A stretch of DNA of 64,000 nt, from assembly GCA_034336665.1 (NCBI GenBank), contig CM067572.1, forward strand, positions 5,200,286 through 5,264,285, given 5' to 3'. This document shows positions 7,462-20,268 of this stretch, piece after piece. Source of the DNA: Luscinia megarhynchos (Eukaryota > Chordata > Aves > Passeriformes > Turdidae). The number at the start of each line of letters is the position of its first letter. The stretch's first letter is position 1. The position numbers and the translations under genes are program-made. The notes beneath the pieces were generated by a model. It was not told the DNA's origin. It did not search any database and was given only the letters and a program-made list of their open reading frames with translations.

Positions 7462-10400
7462 ACAGCACGAAGAGAAATAAAAGAATGGAACATCAAAATA
7501 GCAAACTCTCCCTTTGACACAGTTTGGCAGGATGAGCAGAAGTCAAGCTGAAGCACAAGTCAAATAAGATATGCCTGTCTTGTATAAACTCTTCAGCTTT
7601 TTGGAGAACATGTCAGGAATCAGCTCTCAATATGATGAGAGATCATCAAAATAAATGGAAAGGACCAAGCTAAGTGCACATCACTCAGTGAAACCAGTCT
7701 TTTTTCTTAAATCCCAGAGAATACTGAAGCAATGACCAGGGGATTGATTAGGCAGTGCAGCTTGGTGAACCAAATCATGTATATGATGAGGACCAGCTGG
7801 TTATAAAACTGCAGCAAATTACAGCAGGAAAAGTCTGCAGCTGGAAGGATTTTTGCGAGTCTGAAGGTGATTGTGCTTCTTGTCTCAAGGGATAATGTGC
7901 AAGTATCCAGAAAGTTTCATGACACATGCTGAAGAGAAGGCTGTTGTATTGCTCAGTGTAAGTGTTGGAAATAGCTGAAAAAGGGGAGGTTTTGGGGCTC
8001 AGTCCACAAATTCTGAGCCACTTACTTTGATTGCACACTTCCTTATGAGTATTTAACAGTTTAGAAACAGCTGGATGATGGATGATTCTGAATGCTGCAA
8101 TTACAGAAAAACCTGCAGCAGTGAGTATGCAAGACAGAGATGTTTGACCATGCATTATTTTTTCTCCTTACTAATAGCAGAAAGTAATTTGTAGGTGAAT
8201 TAATACTTTCTTTCAGGACTGTATTTAAATTATAATTCTTAAGCTTTTGTATTTAGGCATTTATTTTTATGTTCCAAGTAGTTCTATAAAGGTTCTGCAT
8301 TTTCTACTTTGTTTCTATTCCTGTTAGAGATTACCTAAATTTGTTTCAAACTTTGTCTTTGCAATGGTTGAAAAAACTTAACTTTCATAAAACATAAGAT
8401 TTTTTTTCTTTCTTTTTATGCACTTACTTAGGCTGTTAATATGTGTGATATAAGGTGTCATGGGCCAATTTTGTGGTTTAAAAAGATTAACTTTAGTAAA
8501 ACTGTAATGTGAAGTATCTGTGTAGAATGATGGGTGAGAAATTTTTTTGAAAAAACCTAATTATTTGCAGAAAACCATGTGTATACTGACAATTTCCAAG
8601 TAGACTTGGGTGTATTTATCTACCCATTATAGTTCTTATTTTACAGATGAATATGCTAAGTGCTATTCAGAATTATTTGGCCATATGTTCCTGTTTTTAT
8701 GGAACTTCATTTTGAGGGCTCCTTATATAAATAAAGTTTTCTCTTCATGATGGAATGTACTAAGAGGGAGAGAAAAGAATGTTATTTCAAATGTTATACC
8801 TTTTGCAAAAGAGCAGATGGTGTTTGTATGCGGGGCTTCGAGGAAGTTTTACAAGTTTTTTTTTTGAAACTACTGCTTTATTCTAGATTGTCTAAGAGAA
8901 ATGAGTGTTTTTAGTTCTTGTGGAGCATCCCAGGTTGTGTCACAGCTGATGTTGGTGTGCTCTGAAGCCAGCAGGGATGTGGAGTTACACTGACCCTTTG
9001 CACAGAGTTTGTATAGTGTGGATGGTTCCCAATGCAGGCAGGAGCTGCTCGCCTAAAGTTTATTTTGTGCGGAACTTTGGCAAGAGTGTCCTGAATGAGA
9101 TGACACTGAGTGACCTCAAGTTTCTGCATCTTTATTCGTGTCTTTTAAGACTTGACTCTTCCAGTCTTCAGACACTGGCTTTGGAAGCTGATGGGGAACA
9201 GTCCCCTGGTGACACAAGTCAGCTCCTTCAGCACCCTCGGACTGTTCCACAGTTGTTCTCTGCAGTCAGTTTGATGCTTCATTGGCACTAAATTTGATCC
9301 AAAATCCCCTGGGAAAAACAGTAGGCAGATGATTAATTTTCCTATTTGTCTTTTAATATGAAATTCCAAATCCACTGGTCGTGCCAATCGTGAGAAAAAA
9401 AGAACTTGTTAGTAAAGTCTCAGAGGAACTTTTAGTTGGGTGCTGCAGGCTGCATTGACACATTAAATTATTAATCATGACTTTTTACAAATGTGTTCCA
9501 AGACATTTACATCTATGAATCACAAACATCACGCTGGGTGAGACTGAAGGCAGGGATTTACATTGTTCTGCTGTCCACATTAGCTAATTGTTTTTCACTA
9601 TTCCCTTGCTTAGTTGTTGGGGGGTTTTTATGACAATATTTGGGCATGTTAAAAAGCATATTTTACACATGGTGATTAGCTTCAAATAACTTTGGTTTAG
9701 TACTATTTTGGTAGGAACAAATCCATATGAGCTCTGGCACAGCAATACTGTCTTGCATGAATATTTGAAATATAATTAGAGAGCAGCAAAAAATACAGAA
9801 CTGCTGTAGATACACACCTTGTATCTACAACAAATAAAACATTTTGTTGGGGGCATGGAGAGTTGTGTAATCTTCTGTTGATACTGCAGTTGTTGTGGGA
9901 ACCACTGCAGAGCATCTGCTGCCTGAAGGAGCTCCCTCTTGGGAGGAAACTGGAACCTTGGGGCTCACCTGTGTATGAAAATGGGATGTATGGTGCCTCT
10001 GGCTCTAGCCTCTGTCTGAGGCTGAACTGTAGAACCTCATAAAATATTAGTGGATTTACCCATGTAGAGGATGCTGACAATACCTGTGGAAGAAAATAAT
10101 GGCTTGATCTGGCTGTTGCTTCTTTTATTAGAGGAAGTTGTGCCCTCATCTCCATTTTATAGGAGATAAATGCAGCCATGCATTAAGGGGGAAAAACCAA
10201 AAAAGTGTTAATTAAACAGGCAAGATAGTTACATGATGACAGAAACATTCCTCTGGAATTTTTATTTCAGTAGTGAGACCTTGCATTAGTGCATATTTTT
10301 ACTGTATCAACTGAGAGTAAAGTCTATCTAGTAATATTTATAGAAGTGCTTCCACAAGAGAGGCAGATGCTGGGATACTCAGAGAAGCCTGGTCTGGTTT

Positions 10401-13400
10401 TCAGGCCAAAGTTTGGCCAGGAGATGATGTGTGAGCATATGCTCAACATGCTCAAACAATGCTTACCCAGTGTTTCTGAGCTGCAGGTAAGTGTGCAGAA
10501 GTATCTGGTGTTCTCTCAGGATGGAATGAGAACAAATGCAAAGATATTTTTAAGTCAAATAGAATTCTTGTTCTCCTACCAGCTAATCACATGTATTAGA
10601 TGCTTGATGAGTGTCTGCTGTCTGAAAACAGATACAACATGGGCAAATATGTCTGGCACAAGCCAGATGGTTTGATTTTTATCTTCATGGCAAGAGTAGG
10701 AAAAAGTACATGTAGTGAGCAAAGAGGCTGTGGAGAATGTGGTGCTTCCAGGGAAAAACAAAAATTACTTCTCTATCCTGATCAGTTACTAAGCTATGCA
10801 GTTTTAATAAAGAGCTCTTCTCGATTGCCAAGTTGTGGCTTCTTTTCACTTGCTTCATCCACCTACTTGGAATGCTTTGAAAATGACTATTTTGGGACAG
10901 TTCTCTTGCTTTCATCCTCAGTCAAAAAGTTTTTTTTTCCTCCTGTTTGCTAACAGCTGTTTTTCATAAGTGTGTGTGGATAAATACTAATTTCCCCCGT
11001 GGTCTAGCTGGCTCTTCTGCACTATTAATACTCCATCATAGCAATAAGTGATTCTGTACACACAGCTCATTCTTGGTGTGTTTTGTATGCCAGCAATTAA
11101 GTGTACATGAGTGGGTGATTAACTCTGAAAGTGCAAATTCACTAACTTTGCATATGTGTTTTACATGGATTTCAGTATCTAACCAATTCTTAGGAACACG
11201 TCAGTTTTTCTAGAGCAAAACCTGTGTGCTCTGCAGGAAAAATAAATCGATTTCAAGTTTTATTAAAATATGGATATTCAAAGATTCAGCAGTTCAGAAG
11301 CAGAAATTCCCAGGAGCAAAGATATTACTGGAATTATGGGTTCCAAGGTAGGATACTTTTGTGACACAAGTGTGGAGTTTTACTTTTGTTTGTTTGGGGT
11401 TTTTTTTGTAAAATTATTATTTTGCTGTTCCATTTTGTTTGTAAAATGGAGCATCCTGCTGTTTTATTCTTTTGAGTGGTGTAAAGATGGTTCTTGCACA
11501 TGAGAATTAACAAGCACAGGGAACTGAAATGAAATTTTCATGTATGTAGCAGTTATACACTGATGTATGTAGAAAATAAATAGTTTATTTATGTGTGTAG
11601 AATCTTGATCAGATAGGCTTGTGGCCTCTGAGTTTGTAAATCTTTTCCAGAAAGGCTGTAGAGAATATTTACAGGAGTTTTTCTGAGTGTCTATTCTAAG
11701 AGGGATCTGAGGTGCATTCGAAGGAAATGTGCATTTCTTAGGAAATAGCAAGTTTGAAGAATTATGGAATTGTTATTTCAAGTTATGTGCAAGTAACCTG
11801 AGACGGTGCCCTTTCTGAATGGGTTTTAGTTTTCTTTTAGACACTCTAGGATTGAAATGTTCTTGTTTTCTAGCTGCTGATAGATCAGAGCTTAGAGTTG
11901 TTTGTGTGTTTTTTGTCAGAGCAGAGGGACTGGCAGCCTTTGGAAGGGTGGGGTGAAATTCTCTGGTGTTCTCCAGCCATCCTTCCAGTGAAAGAGTTGT
12001 GTTCCAAAGGAATGGAGAAAGCATTAGTAAATATCAAATTATAGTTGAATTGTTGTAAGTAATGTACTTGCTCTTGTTGCTATTCCCTAATGCAGAATTT
12101 TTTTTATTCTCTGTTTTTTGCTCATCCAAGCGTAGATGAGAAACTTGAAAAAACTTAATCTTGTGGGAAACAGAGGAGTGTGGTTTTGGTACTGATGTAT
12201 AAGGACCACTTTTTACTCTTTGTTTTTCTTATTTGTTTTTTCCTTTATGGAATAAAATATCTACAATCTCTTTTAGGTGGCAAAGCCTAAGTAATTTAAT
12301 CCAGATACTCCGTGTGATTCAGTTTTCAAGTTGAATTCCCTATATGTTTTATGCAGACATTTCTTTTTCTTTGTTTTGGTTGAAAGGAGTTAAGTAATGG
12401 CACTTCCTAGAAAGATGAGATAGAAGTGTTACCAAAAAAAAAGCGGAAAAATTTTCTTGACCTTTAGTGCATATTTTTTTTAAGTACTGGTTCAAAAGTC
12501 TGAATATCCCTAATGTCCTGAGAAGGCATAAAAGTGTCAGTGTAAGAGATATATCAAAGTAATTTGGTTTTTTGGAATTTGAAATAAATATGTCTTAAAG
12601 GGAAACTGTCAAGATACTTAGATCTTAAACTACTTTAGTGGGAATTTGATTTTTATTCTGTTTGAGACTTGCATTTACACTGTGGGTTCTAGAATAAATT
12701 AACTAAAAGGTGTAGAAAATCTTCAAAGATTATTATTACTGTGATCTGTAGGGAATATTAATCCATTTATTGTTTATCTCTTGCCTTGGAGGAATTCCAT
12801 GTAGAAACTTTTATTCAATTATCTTGTGCAATGTGCAGTGTTCTTACCTGCTATGTGAATGTACCTCTGTTTAAATGATTGACTGCTGATTGACACTAAG
12901 TTAGACTGGCTTGTGAGGAAAAGTGGCTTGGCAAAAGAACAAAATTTTCTTTGAAACTATATAGAGGAAATTGCCTTGCAGTGATATGAGATGTGCCTCA
13001 CAAACTACCTTAAAATCCACTCTGACCCTTTTTCTGATATTGAGCAGAAACTTGGGTAGATATTTCTCAAATAAAAAGCAATCTGGAAATGGATTAAACC
13101 TGAATAATTATTCACTGATGGAAATCTAGATATAGGAACCTCCTAGGGACATTCTGTGTGTACCCAGAAGTTCCTGAATGCACAGAAGTGAATATAAATA
13201 TTACCTCAGTCTTTCCTGATAATCTTTTCTCAATCTGGGCTTTGCTTAAAACCTAATTTCTGATAGTCTATAGGCACTGACTTTAACATGCAGGACAGTG
13301 TGTGTGATTTCTGTTTCAGAACATTTTTTTTTTATTCCTGGCATGCTAATCAGATTCTGCAGAGCTCTCTGCCGTATTCTGTTAGTTATTGCAGCAAGTT

Positions 13401-16400
13401 AAAAATTAAAAGGAAGGGCCAATGAAAAATAACTTAATCAGGAGTACTTTGTGCAGACTCAATACTGAGTGTGGTTTATCTGGGCTCCATAATAAGAGCA
13501 CCAATATGAAGTAAAGAGGGATTCAGTGTTTATCTAAGATTCTGTTAAGATGAGAGATTTCTAGACCTTTTCCAGGGGACGTTTTTGAAGATTTAGAATT
13601 TTTGTGGTACTTGTGTTTTTTATGTTCTCACTTGGCTGTGTGAGGTGGACTGGACAGCAGGTTAGGCTTTAACAAAATAAATACACATAGCCTAAAATAT
13701 GCAAGATTTTGCAATCAATGTAATGAAGTTAAACTGTTGGAAAATGTGTGGGGCTTTTTTTCTAAGATTGGTCTTCCCTTCATGAACTCTAGATTAATAT
13801 TGGAATTTTTGTTTTTAAGTACCCTACTACTAAAATACACACTACAGTTGTTTTTATTAACAGCCTAGTGTCTTTCTAGGCAATATTTATTCTTCATCCC
13901 CAGCCATTACCCTTGGTTCCTTTTACTTCTGACATTGTTTTAAGCCCCATTTTCCAGGATGAGGATGTGTGGGTATATTAGGCAAAATAAAAGACTTTAC
14001 TTATCAGCATATACTGATCCAAAAAGCACCAGAAAGATACCAAAAAGGTATCTGAGGTGCTTGGCTTTTGGAGTGACTGCTTTAACAAGCTCATTTGGGA
14101 CAATGAAACTTAGATCTCTGGATTTACAGATGACCACCCAGTGCTTAAGTCAGGGCTCTTGCCCAGCAAAGCATTAATATTTGCATTTATACACTTTCTT
14201 CTGCTAATTCAACAAATTAATGAAGAATGTTTGCTGAAATCTCACAGGCCTCACTTCCTTGTGAGGAGATAATTACTTTTTGTCATGAATAAAGATCTGC
14301 AGTCAGTGGCACACTCAGGTGAATGCTACACAAATGGCTGAAATAAAATCTGGAATAGTCAGGGTTGTCCATTTAGTGCTTTAACAGTTTGGGCTGAATT
14401 TTGGGGGTTGAAGGTTAAGAACTGATGGGAGCAGCCCCAACTCTCACATGTGCAGGGCCCCTTGCACCAATTCCTTATGCATTTAGGGTGACCTGAGAGC
14501 TGCATTTGGATTCTTACAGCGAGTCTGCCACAGCTCTTGTTGTCCTGCATCAGCAGACATCAGAGAAATCTTTTTATTTAATGGTAAAAGATGCTCTGAG
14601 GAGGAGAAAGTGGGTTCTCTGTTGTCTTGTTGCACAGACAGAATATCATATGTGGAATAGATTGTTGTACAATAATGAGTACCTAGGAGAAGTCTGAGTT
14701 ATTGAAGCACGTTGCCACAGGGCAAAACAGGGGTGGGATATGGTTAAAAAAATCCAGCAAAGGAAGCTGGAACACATTTATATTGCATTCTTTGCTTTCA
14801 GAGTAGCTTTCTCTATTGGATTCCTTATGTATAAGTAACAAAGATTCATGAATAGTTTATTTGAATTTGATTTTTCCTGATCTGTGCGTGAGTTTATTAG
14901 CTTTAGGCTGGTGCATAAAGATTCAAGGTTGGTTTTTTTCTAAAATTCAGCTCCTAGTACTACATCAAATTTTGTTTCCTTTTAACTAGCAGAGGTTGTT
15001 AGAGTTCTAGCTGCTCACTTCTGTAATTCATGTCAGTTCTAGACGTGTCAGCTGTTGGACTTTAGTGGACCTGAGGTTAAACTTGATGCAAATTTGGTGT
15101 TTTTTAAGAGAATTAATTTAGTGGGAAGAAATGCATGGAAAGACTTGAGCTTTTTGCAGTGCTGTGTTGAGAAATTCAGCCTTAACTAATGCAACTCAGT
15201 TGTGCCCTTTTTTGTTTTGTGTTGTTCCTCCATCACATGATACACTTTGGCTGGCACGAGTGGTCACTAACAGAGCTAAATTAGCGTTAATCAGCTTATG
15301 GAACAAGTCCAGTTTGAGAGGTGAATGAAAAAATGTATCACCCCAAATAACTCTGCTTAAAAAGTAACTTATAGTAGCATATTTATATATTACTGAAATA
15401 TATATTCTTCAGCCTAGTTCCAAACTAATTGAGAAAATATTTTATTAGGATCAGAATTTTTATCTGAGTGGAAGTTGTGTGGTTCTGCAAAGCCTAACAT
15501 TGCACCCCCATGAAGTGGAGCAGGATGGATGCTGTGCAGCCCTGGTCCTTACCTGCTGCAGCTTCCCAGGAGGCTGCTGGATGCCCTGAGGATGGAGTTC
15601 CCTGTGCTCTCTGCTGGTTTCATGGTGTTGCTCGATGTGTTAATGGAGCAGCAGATGTTAAAAGCGACTTTCCATGGATTGTAAGCCAGGAATCACAGAA
15701 CCAGCAGCTCTGTCAAAGCTGGGAATAGGCTCTTGGGGAGCTCCTGAGCATTATCTGTTGTTCTCTGGACTGTGTGGCTGCTGGAAATGTAGTCGTGAAG
15801 TGAAGGGAAATTGCCTCACTTGAAGAACGGAAGTTTTTTTGTTATTTTGGGGTTGGTTTTTAAATAGTTTTGTTGTTTTTATTGTCAATTTTTACTTAAA
15901 TATTTTCTGTTCACAAGGAGATTGTCCAGAATATAAATATCTGAACACAAGTGGGAATGAACTTTGATTTTGAAGACTTGGGCACTATTAAAATACAAAA
16001 TGTTCCTCTGTATGGCCATGGCCAATGCTACTTTTATTTCCTGTGCTTTCAGTTTCCTGCCTAAAAGATGAGTGACATGCTGTCTTTCTAAGGATGCATC
16101 AGAAAATGCAGTAAAAAGCAGTGAATTAGATCTCAGTTAGTAGTTTTGTTTAGTCATATGATTTTGGAAACCTTACCATGTCACTCCATCAAAAATTTAC
16201 CAGCCAAAATTTTAATCTCGCTGACTGAATGATGAAGCTTATTTTCAATGGAAGTCTTGCCATGTGCTTCATTCTTGACACAGTTGCTAGGATAATAAAT
16301 ACTTGAAAAAACAGTTAAAAAAGAGAAGGTCAAGTAAATAAATGTGAGCTTGTTTCTTTGTGCACTTGGGTCAGTGATTTCTTCTTACTGAATACATGGC

Positions 16401-19400
16401 TTGAGTATGAAGGCTAAAAATGGATAATTAGGAAGGCAATGGCATGTTTTGTCAGACTGTTTTAATACCATTTGGGCTGTATCCAGTAGTAAAAACCTCA
16501 CAGTGTCTCCAGCTTGGTTTGAACTGTGGTTTCTGATGGATGGTGATGCCTTGTGTGGTGACTGATGCTTCTGGTGTGCAGCCTTTAATGCATTCTTCAG
16601 TTTCCCCTCGCTGTTACCTTCTTGCACAAACTCTGACCAGGAGAATATTATTGGGAGAACTTTTTCTGATGATGAGGAAAGGGGCTGCAGATATTCACAG
16701 CATGTCATGTACAATTCCTGGATCAGAGTTGCTGGGGGGACAGGTATTTTTGGTCAGAATTGTCACAAAATGGATCTTCTGGCAGGAGGATGTGTTTGGT
16801 TCCCCACCAAAGGCAGAACAACTTAATTGATAGCTCATTTTTGGATCTGTTTATGTTCAGTCAGATATTTGTATTATGGACGTTTTCCTTGTAAACAGGC
16901 TATTTGGAGTGAAAAAGAACAGAAAAAAGCCCCCCCACACTTAAGAAATAGGAAGTGTTGCAGGATGATCACTGGGAGGAGCTGTTCATTACAGTTTTCA
17001 TGCATTAAATCAGTGGCAAGAAAACGGTGAGAGGGTGGGAAGGTGATGTGGAGGCAAAGAAACTTAGTCATGAGTGGGACTACTCTTAGTAGAAAGAGAT
17101 CAGTGGTTTTTGAAAAAAATGAGATTGAAGGAGTGGTGATCTCAAGGGAAAATACTACTTCACTAAGATTTTGAACTTCTGTTGTGTATTAACTATTAAA
17201 ACAGAAGTGTACATGGGCCACATCATTCCTGATGGGAGTGCACTGCACAGGTACCAGTTGTCCAGCTGTCCATTAATGCACTGGAGAGCCCCTGAGTTCC
17301 AAGTGAGGCAAGTACTGTTCCTGCCTTTGGAATACTGACAAGATCTTTGTCAGTAATCCTGTTACAGAGGTAACCCACCTCACAGAGACAATTTGTGTTT
17401 GAAGCTTGATGTGATTGATTGAAAGGGGAAAATTCATTGTAAAAATTCTCTACCACTATCTCCATAATCTCTACTTGAGTGAGCATCAGCCAAGTGAGAA
17501 AATGAAAGATTATAACCTGCCAAGCATCACTGGCAGACTGAAATGAAAAAATTGCAAGTTAATAACAGTGATGCCGTCAAAAAATTTGCTGGCCAATTTA
17601 ACATCGCTTTATCCAAGGTCACATCTTGCAACTGATTATTTTTAGCAATTTGCAGATGAAGATTTTTCTACCTTTCTTATGGGAAGTGAAGATCAGGGAA
17701 ACACCAGGTACAGTTTTAAAACTCAAAGTTATCAATCTCTTCATATCAAAAGTAAGTCATGTTCCCTGCTTGTTTGCTTAAGACTGGGCACAGAAATTTT
17801 TTCCATTGTAACGTAATGGGACATTTATTCTGTACTCTATGACAGTGATGAAGTCAGTGTGACATGAAACTCACAGTGGAGTGAGGTTGGTGAAAGAATT
17901 GAAAACAGGAAAAATGAGAACTTGCCTGAGTTTGTTCTGGAGCACTCTTGCTAATGTTCATGTGATAACTTTTGCATAATATGTTATGTAAAAGAGATTA
18001 TGGTAAAAGAGATTATGTTGCCTGTTTTTGAGGTTTAAGGATTGTGAACCTATTGCAAGCAACTACACAAGACTTAATGTGAGCTGTGTCCTATGAAATG
18101 AGCAAGGCACTACTGAATCTAAGGTGTGAAAACCATTAGTGAACTGTAGCAGCATTTCATTTCCTCCTGTGCAATCTGCACAGTCTTCTTGATATTACAG
18201 GGTAAACCTTGGCACAGCATTTGCAGGGCATTGTCTCACTGTCACTGATTTAAAATAGACCATCCCTGAGCAACTGGAATGTATCATTAGAGTGTGGGAA
18301 CTCCAGCCCTAGGCTTGCAGTGCAAGGGGAAACCCTCTGTTGTTTTCATGTGGTTCTGTGGCCCTTTTAATGAAGGAGATGCAGTATTCTGATATGCTGT
18401 GTACACAGCAGTTCTAGGGATATTTTGTGGTCTGGTGGTTCACAAGTCTTGGCTATGGGTAGTTGTTTATCAGCCACTTGGTGGTTGCAGTGCAGAAAAG
18501 ACTGCAGTGCTTCTGGAAAGTTTTCCTGTTGGAAGATTGATGGACCACCCTCTTCATAACTGCCCTGGTTTTTTTCCAAGAAGGTCTTACCTGTCATTGA
18601 AATAATGAAATTACTTGAGCAGCTCCACTGAAGGACTCCCCCAAAGCATTTGTTTTTGTTGCTGTCTGTGTGAGCCATGTGAGCTGGAGCTGTTCTGTGT
18701 TGAGAGAGGATTAACCTGCAGAAGTTTCTGCTGGTGTTTGTTAATGATCTCCCTGCTCAGAAGCCTGGCTGAAGCCTCAGCCTGCAGAACCGAGTTTGCT
18801 GAGCTCAGTAGAAACAGGAGCTGAATTCCCAGCTGTATTTCCCCACTCTCTGTGGAAGTTCCCAATTAGATCAGTCATGTCCTGCCAGCCTTCTGAGATC
18901 TGACAAGATCGCAGCTTGAACTGTTTAATTTTTCTTGCTGTCATGCAATGCATCATCGTGAGTTAGCTCAATAGCCTAATCTAATGCTTGCTGCAATGAA
19001 GCTGGGAATGTATCCATCAATACTTATTGCAGTAAGCCAAGAAAAATGAAATATTTTTTTGACAACCTCTGTCCATTTCATTATCTCCTTTTTAATCACA
19101 AAACTGTCTCATAAAGTTTTCATACTTCCTTAAACTTCGTAGCCTGTCTGCTTTTATATACATCAGGCAGATGCCAGCATCTCCCTCTCCTCTCCCAAAC
19201 AAGGTTCCATCCATACATTAGGTTAATCTGTTGCATTCCTGCAGCAGAAGAAAATCTTTCCTGATGTGTTCAGGCACCTCTGGATTTAGGAGCAAAAATT
19301 TAGGGGATTAGAAGACTTCAAGCTTGATGTTTTATTGCCTTGCCTTTTTTTCCCCCCCTCTTCTTCTTCAAAAGTAGTTTTTGCTTTAGGATATTGCCAA

Positions 19401-20141
19401 TGCAAGCAAAATTGAGAATCTTTAGTATTGCCATTCTCTAGCATCACTCAGTCTTACCAGACCCTGACAGGGTGTGCTCTGTCCCAGGCCAGACAGAGCT
19501 GCAGTTCCTGGATTATGCTCATGTTCAAAGTGGAATTTCCTCAGTGAACTCTGTGATATTTCCCCACTTATATTAAGGCTACTTTCTGTTTCTGCACAAA
19601 GGTGTGTCTGTGTGCAATCTCTGTCAGTATACATGCCCTTTCCACCATTTTTTAGAGCATTACAATGGGGATTAAATTCTTTTTCTGTAAAACACTCAAT
19701 TTTCTAGGGTGGTAATAATTTTCTTTTAATGTTTCAGACATTAAGAGAGAAACAAATAGGTGAGAAGAATAATAAAAGAATAGAGAAGATAAATACACAC
19801 AGCTAGGCATGAATTTTTCTTCCCACTTTTTGGGACAGAACTGGATGGGTTGTTGTAAATAACTGCCCTTATTTACAGCAGCAGTGTTGGTTTAGATACT
19901 TTGTTCTGCATCTATTCCACGGGAATGAAATGTCAGGACAGAGCTTTGTTCTTTTTTACATACAAACACCTCTAGGGATGCATGGATGGAGGAGAGAGCA
20001 TCCCGAGCTTGTGACATGCAGTTGTAAACTCGCAGCTCTTTGCTGGTTTAGAGGGGTGCAGAGAGCTGTTCTCAACATCAGGCCACTTTTCCTTGCTCTT
20101 GTGAAAAGCTAGAGCTTGACTCTCTCATTTTTGCTTTTCAG
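7462..20141. other. Long noncoding stretch, 7.5-20.1 kb
   Basis: About 12.7 kb is AT-rich, without a recognisable gene, RNA gene or CR1 copy. The largest open frames (7775-8155 minus, 9703-10179 minus, 10289-10675 plus) show low-complexity or random composition and no conserved pattern. The plus frame begins at GTG, is preceded by an in-frame TAG at 10271, and is cut by a consensus donor CAG|GTAAGT at 10495/10496. Homopolymers occur near 8399, 8860, 12100 and 13325. A perfect 15-bp tandem duplication is at 17988-18017. Slightly GC-richer patches at 15500-15760 and 18600-18830 contain nothing I can name. Confidence 0.6.
17988..18017. repeat. Perfect 15-bp tandem duplication
   Basis: GTAAAAGAGATTATG occurs twice head to tail with no mismatch. 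It is a recent small slippage duplication and has no visible function. Confidence 0.95.
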
Positions 20142-20268
20142 GAAGCTTAATGCTTTTGGGCTGTCTCCAGCCCAATTCTGATAATAGGCTCTATAAGGGA
20201 ACTTCTGTGCAATGATTCTTTCAGCAAAGAAATTGCATGTAGCAAAAGTGGAACTGACCAAGAGAAAG
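20142..20268 (+). other. Candidate noncoding or 5'-UTR exon
   Basis: A strong polypyrimidine tract and acceptor (CTCATTTTTGCTTTTCAG|G, cut at 20141/20142) are followed 127 bases later by a good donor, AAAG|GTAAGG (20268/20269). All three frames have stops across the exon. However, an ATG at 20212 (G at -3) opens a frame that runs exactly to the donor in phase 0, giving 19 residues: MILSAKKLHVAKVELTKRK. This layout fits a 5'-UTR exon that carries a start codon. I do not recognise the peptide, and read-through into the intron stops after 39 codons. Splice sites this good also occur by chance. Confidence 0.2.

Noticed and set aside
10289..10675. 128-codon + frame crossing a perfect CAG|GTAAGT donor at 10495/10496
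   Set aside because: It starts at GTG. The acceptor upstream (10270) would place an in-frame TAG as the first codon, and no family resemblance was seen.
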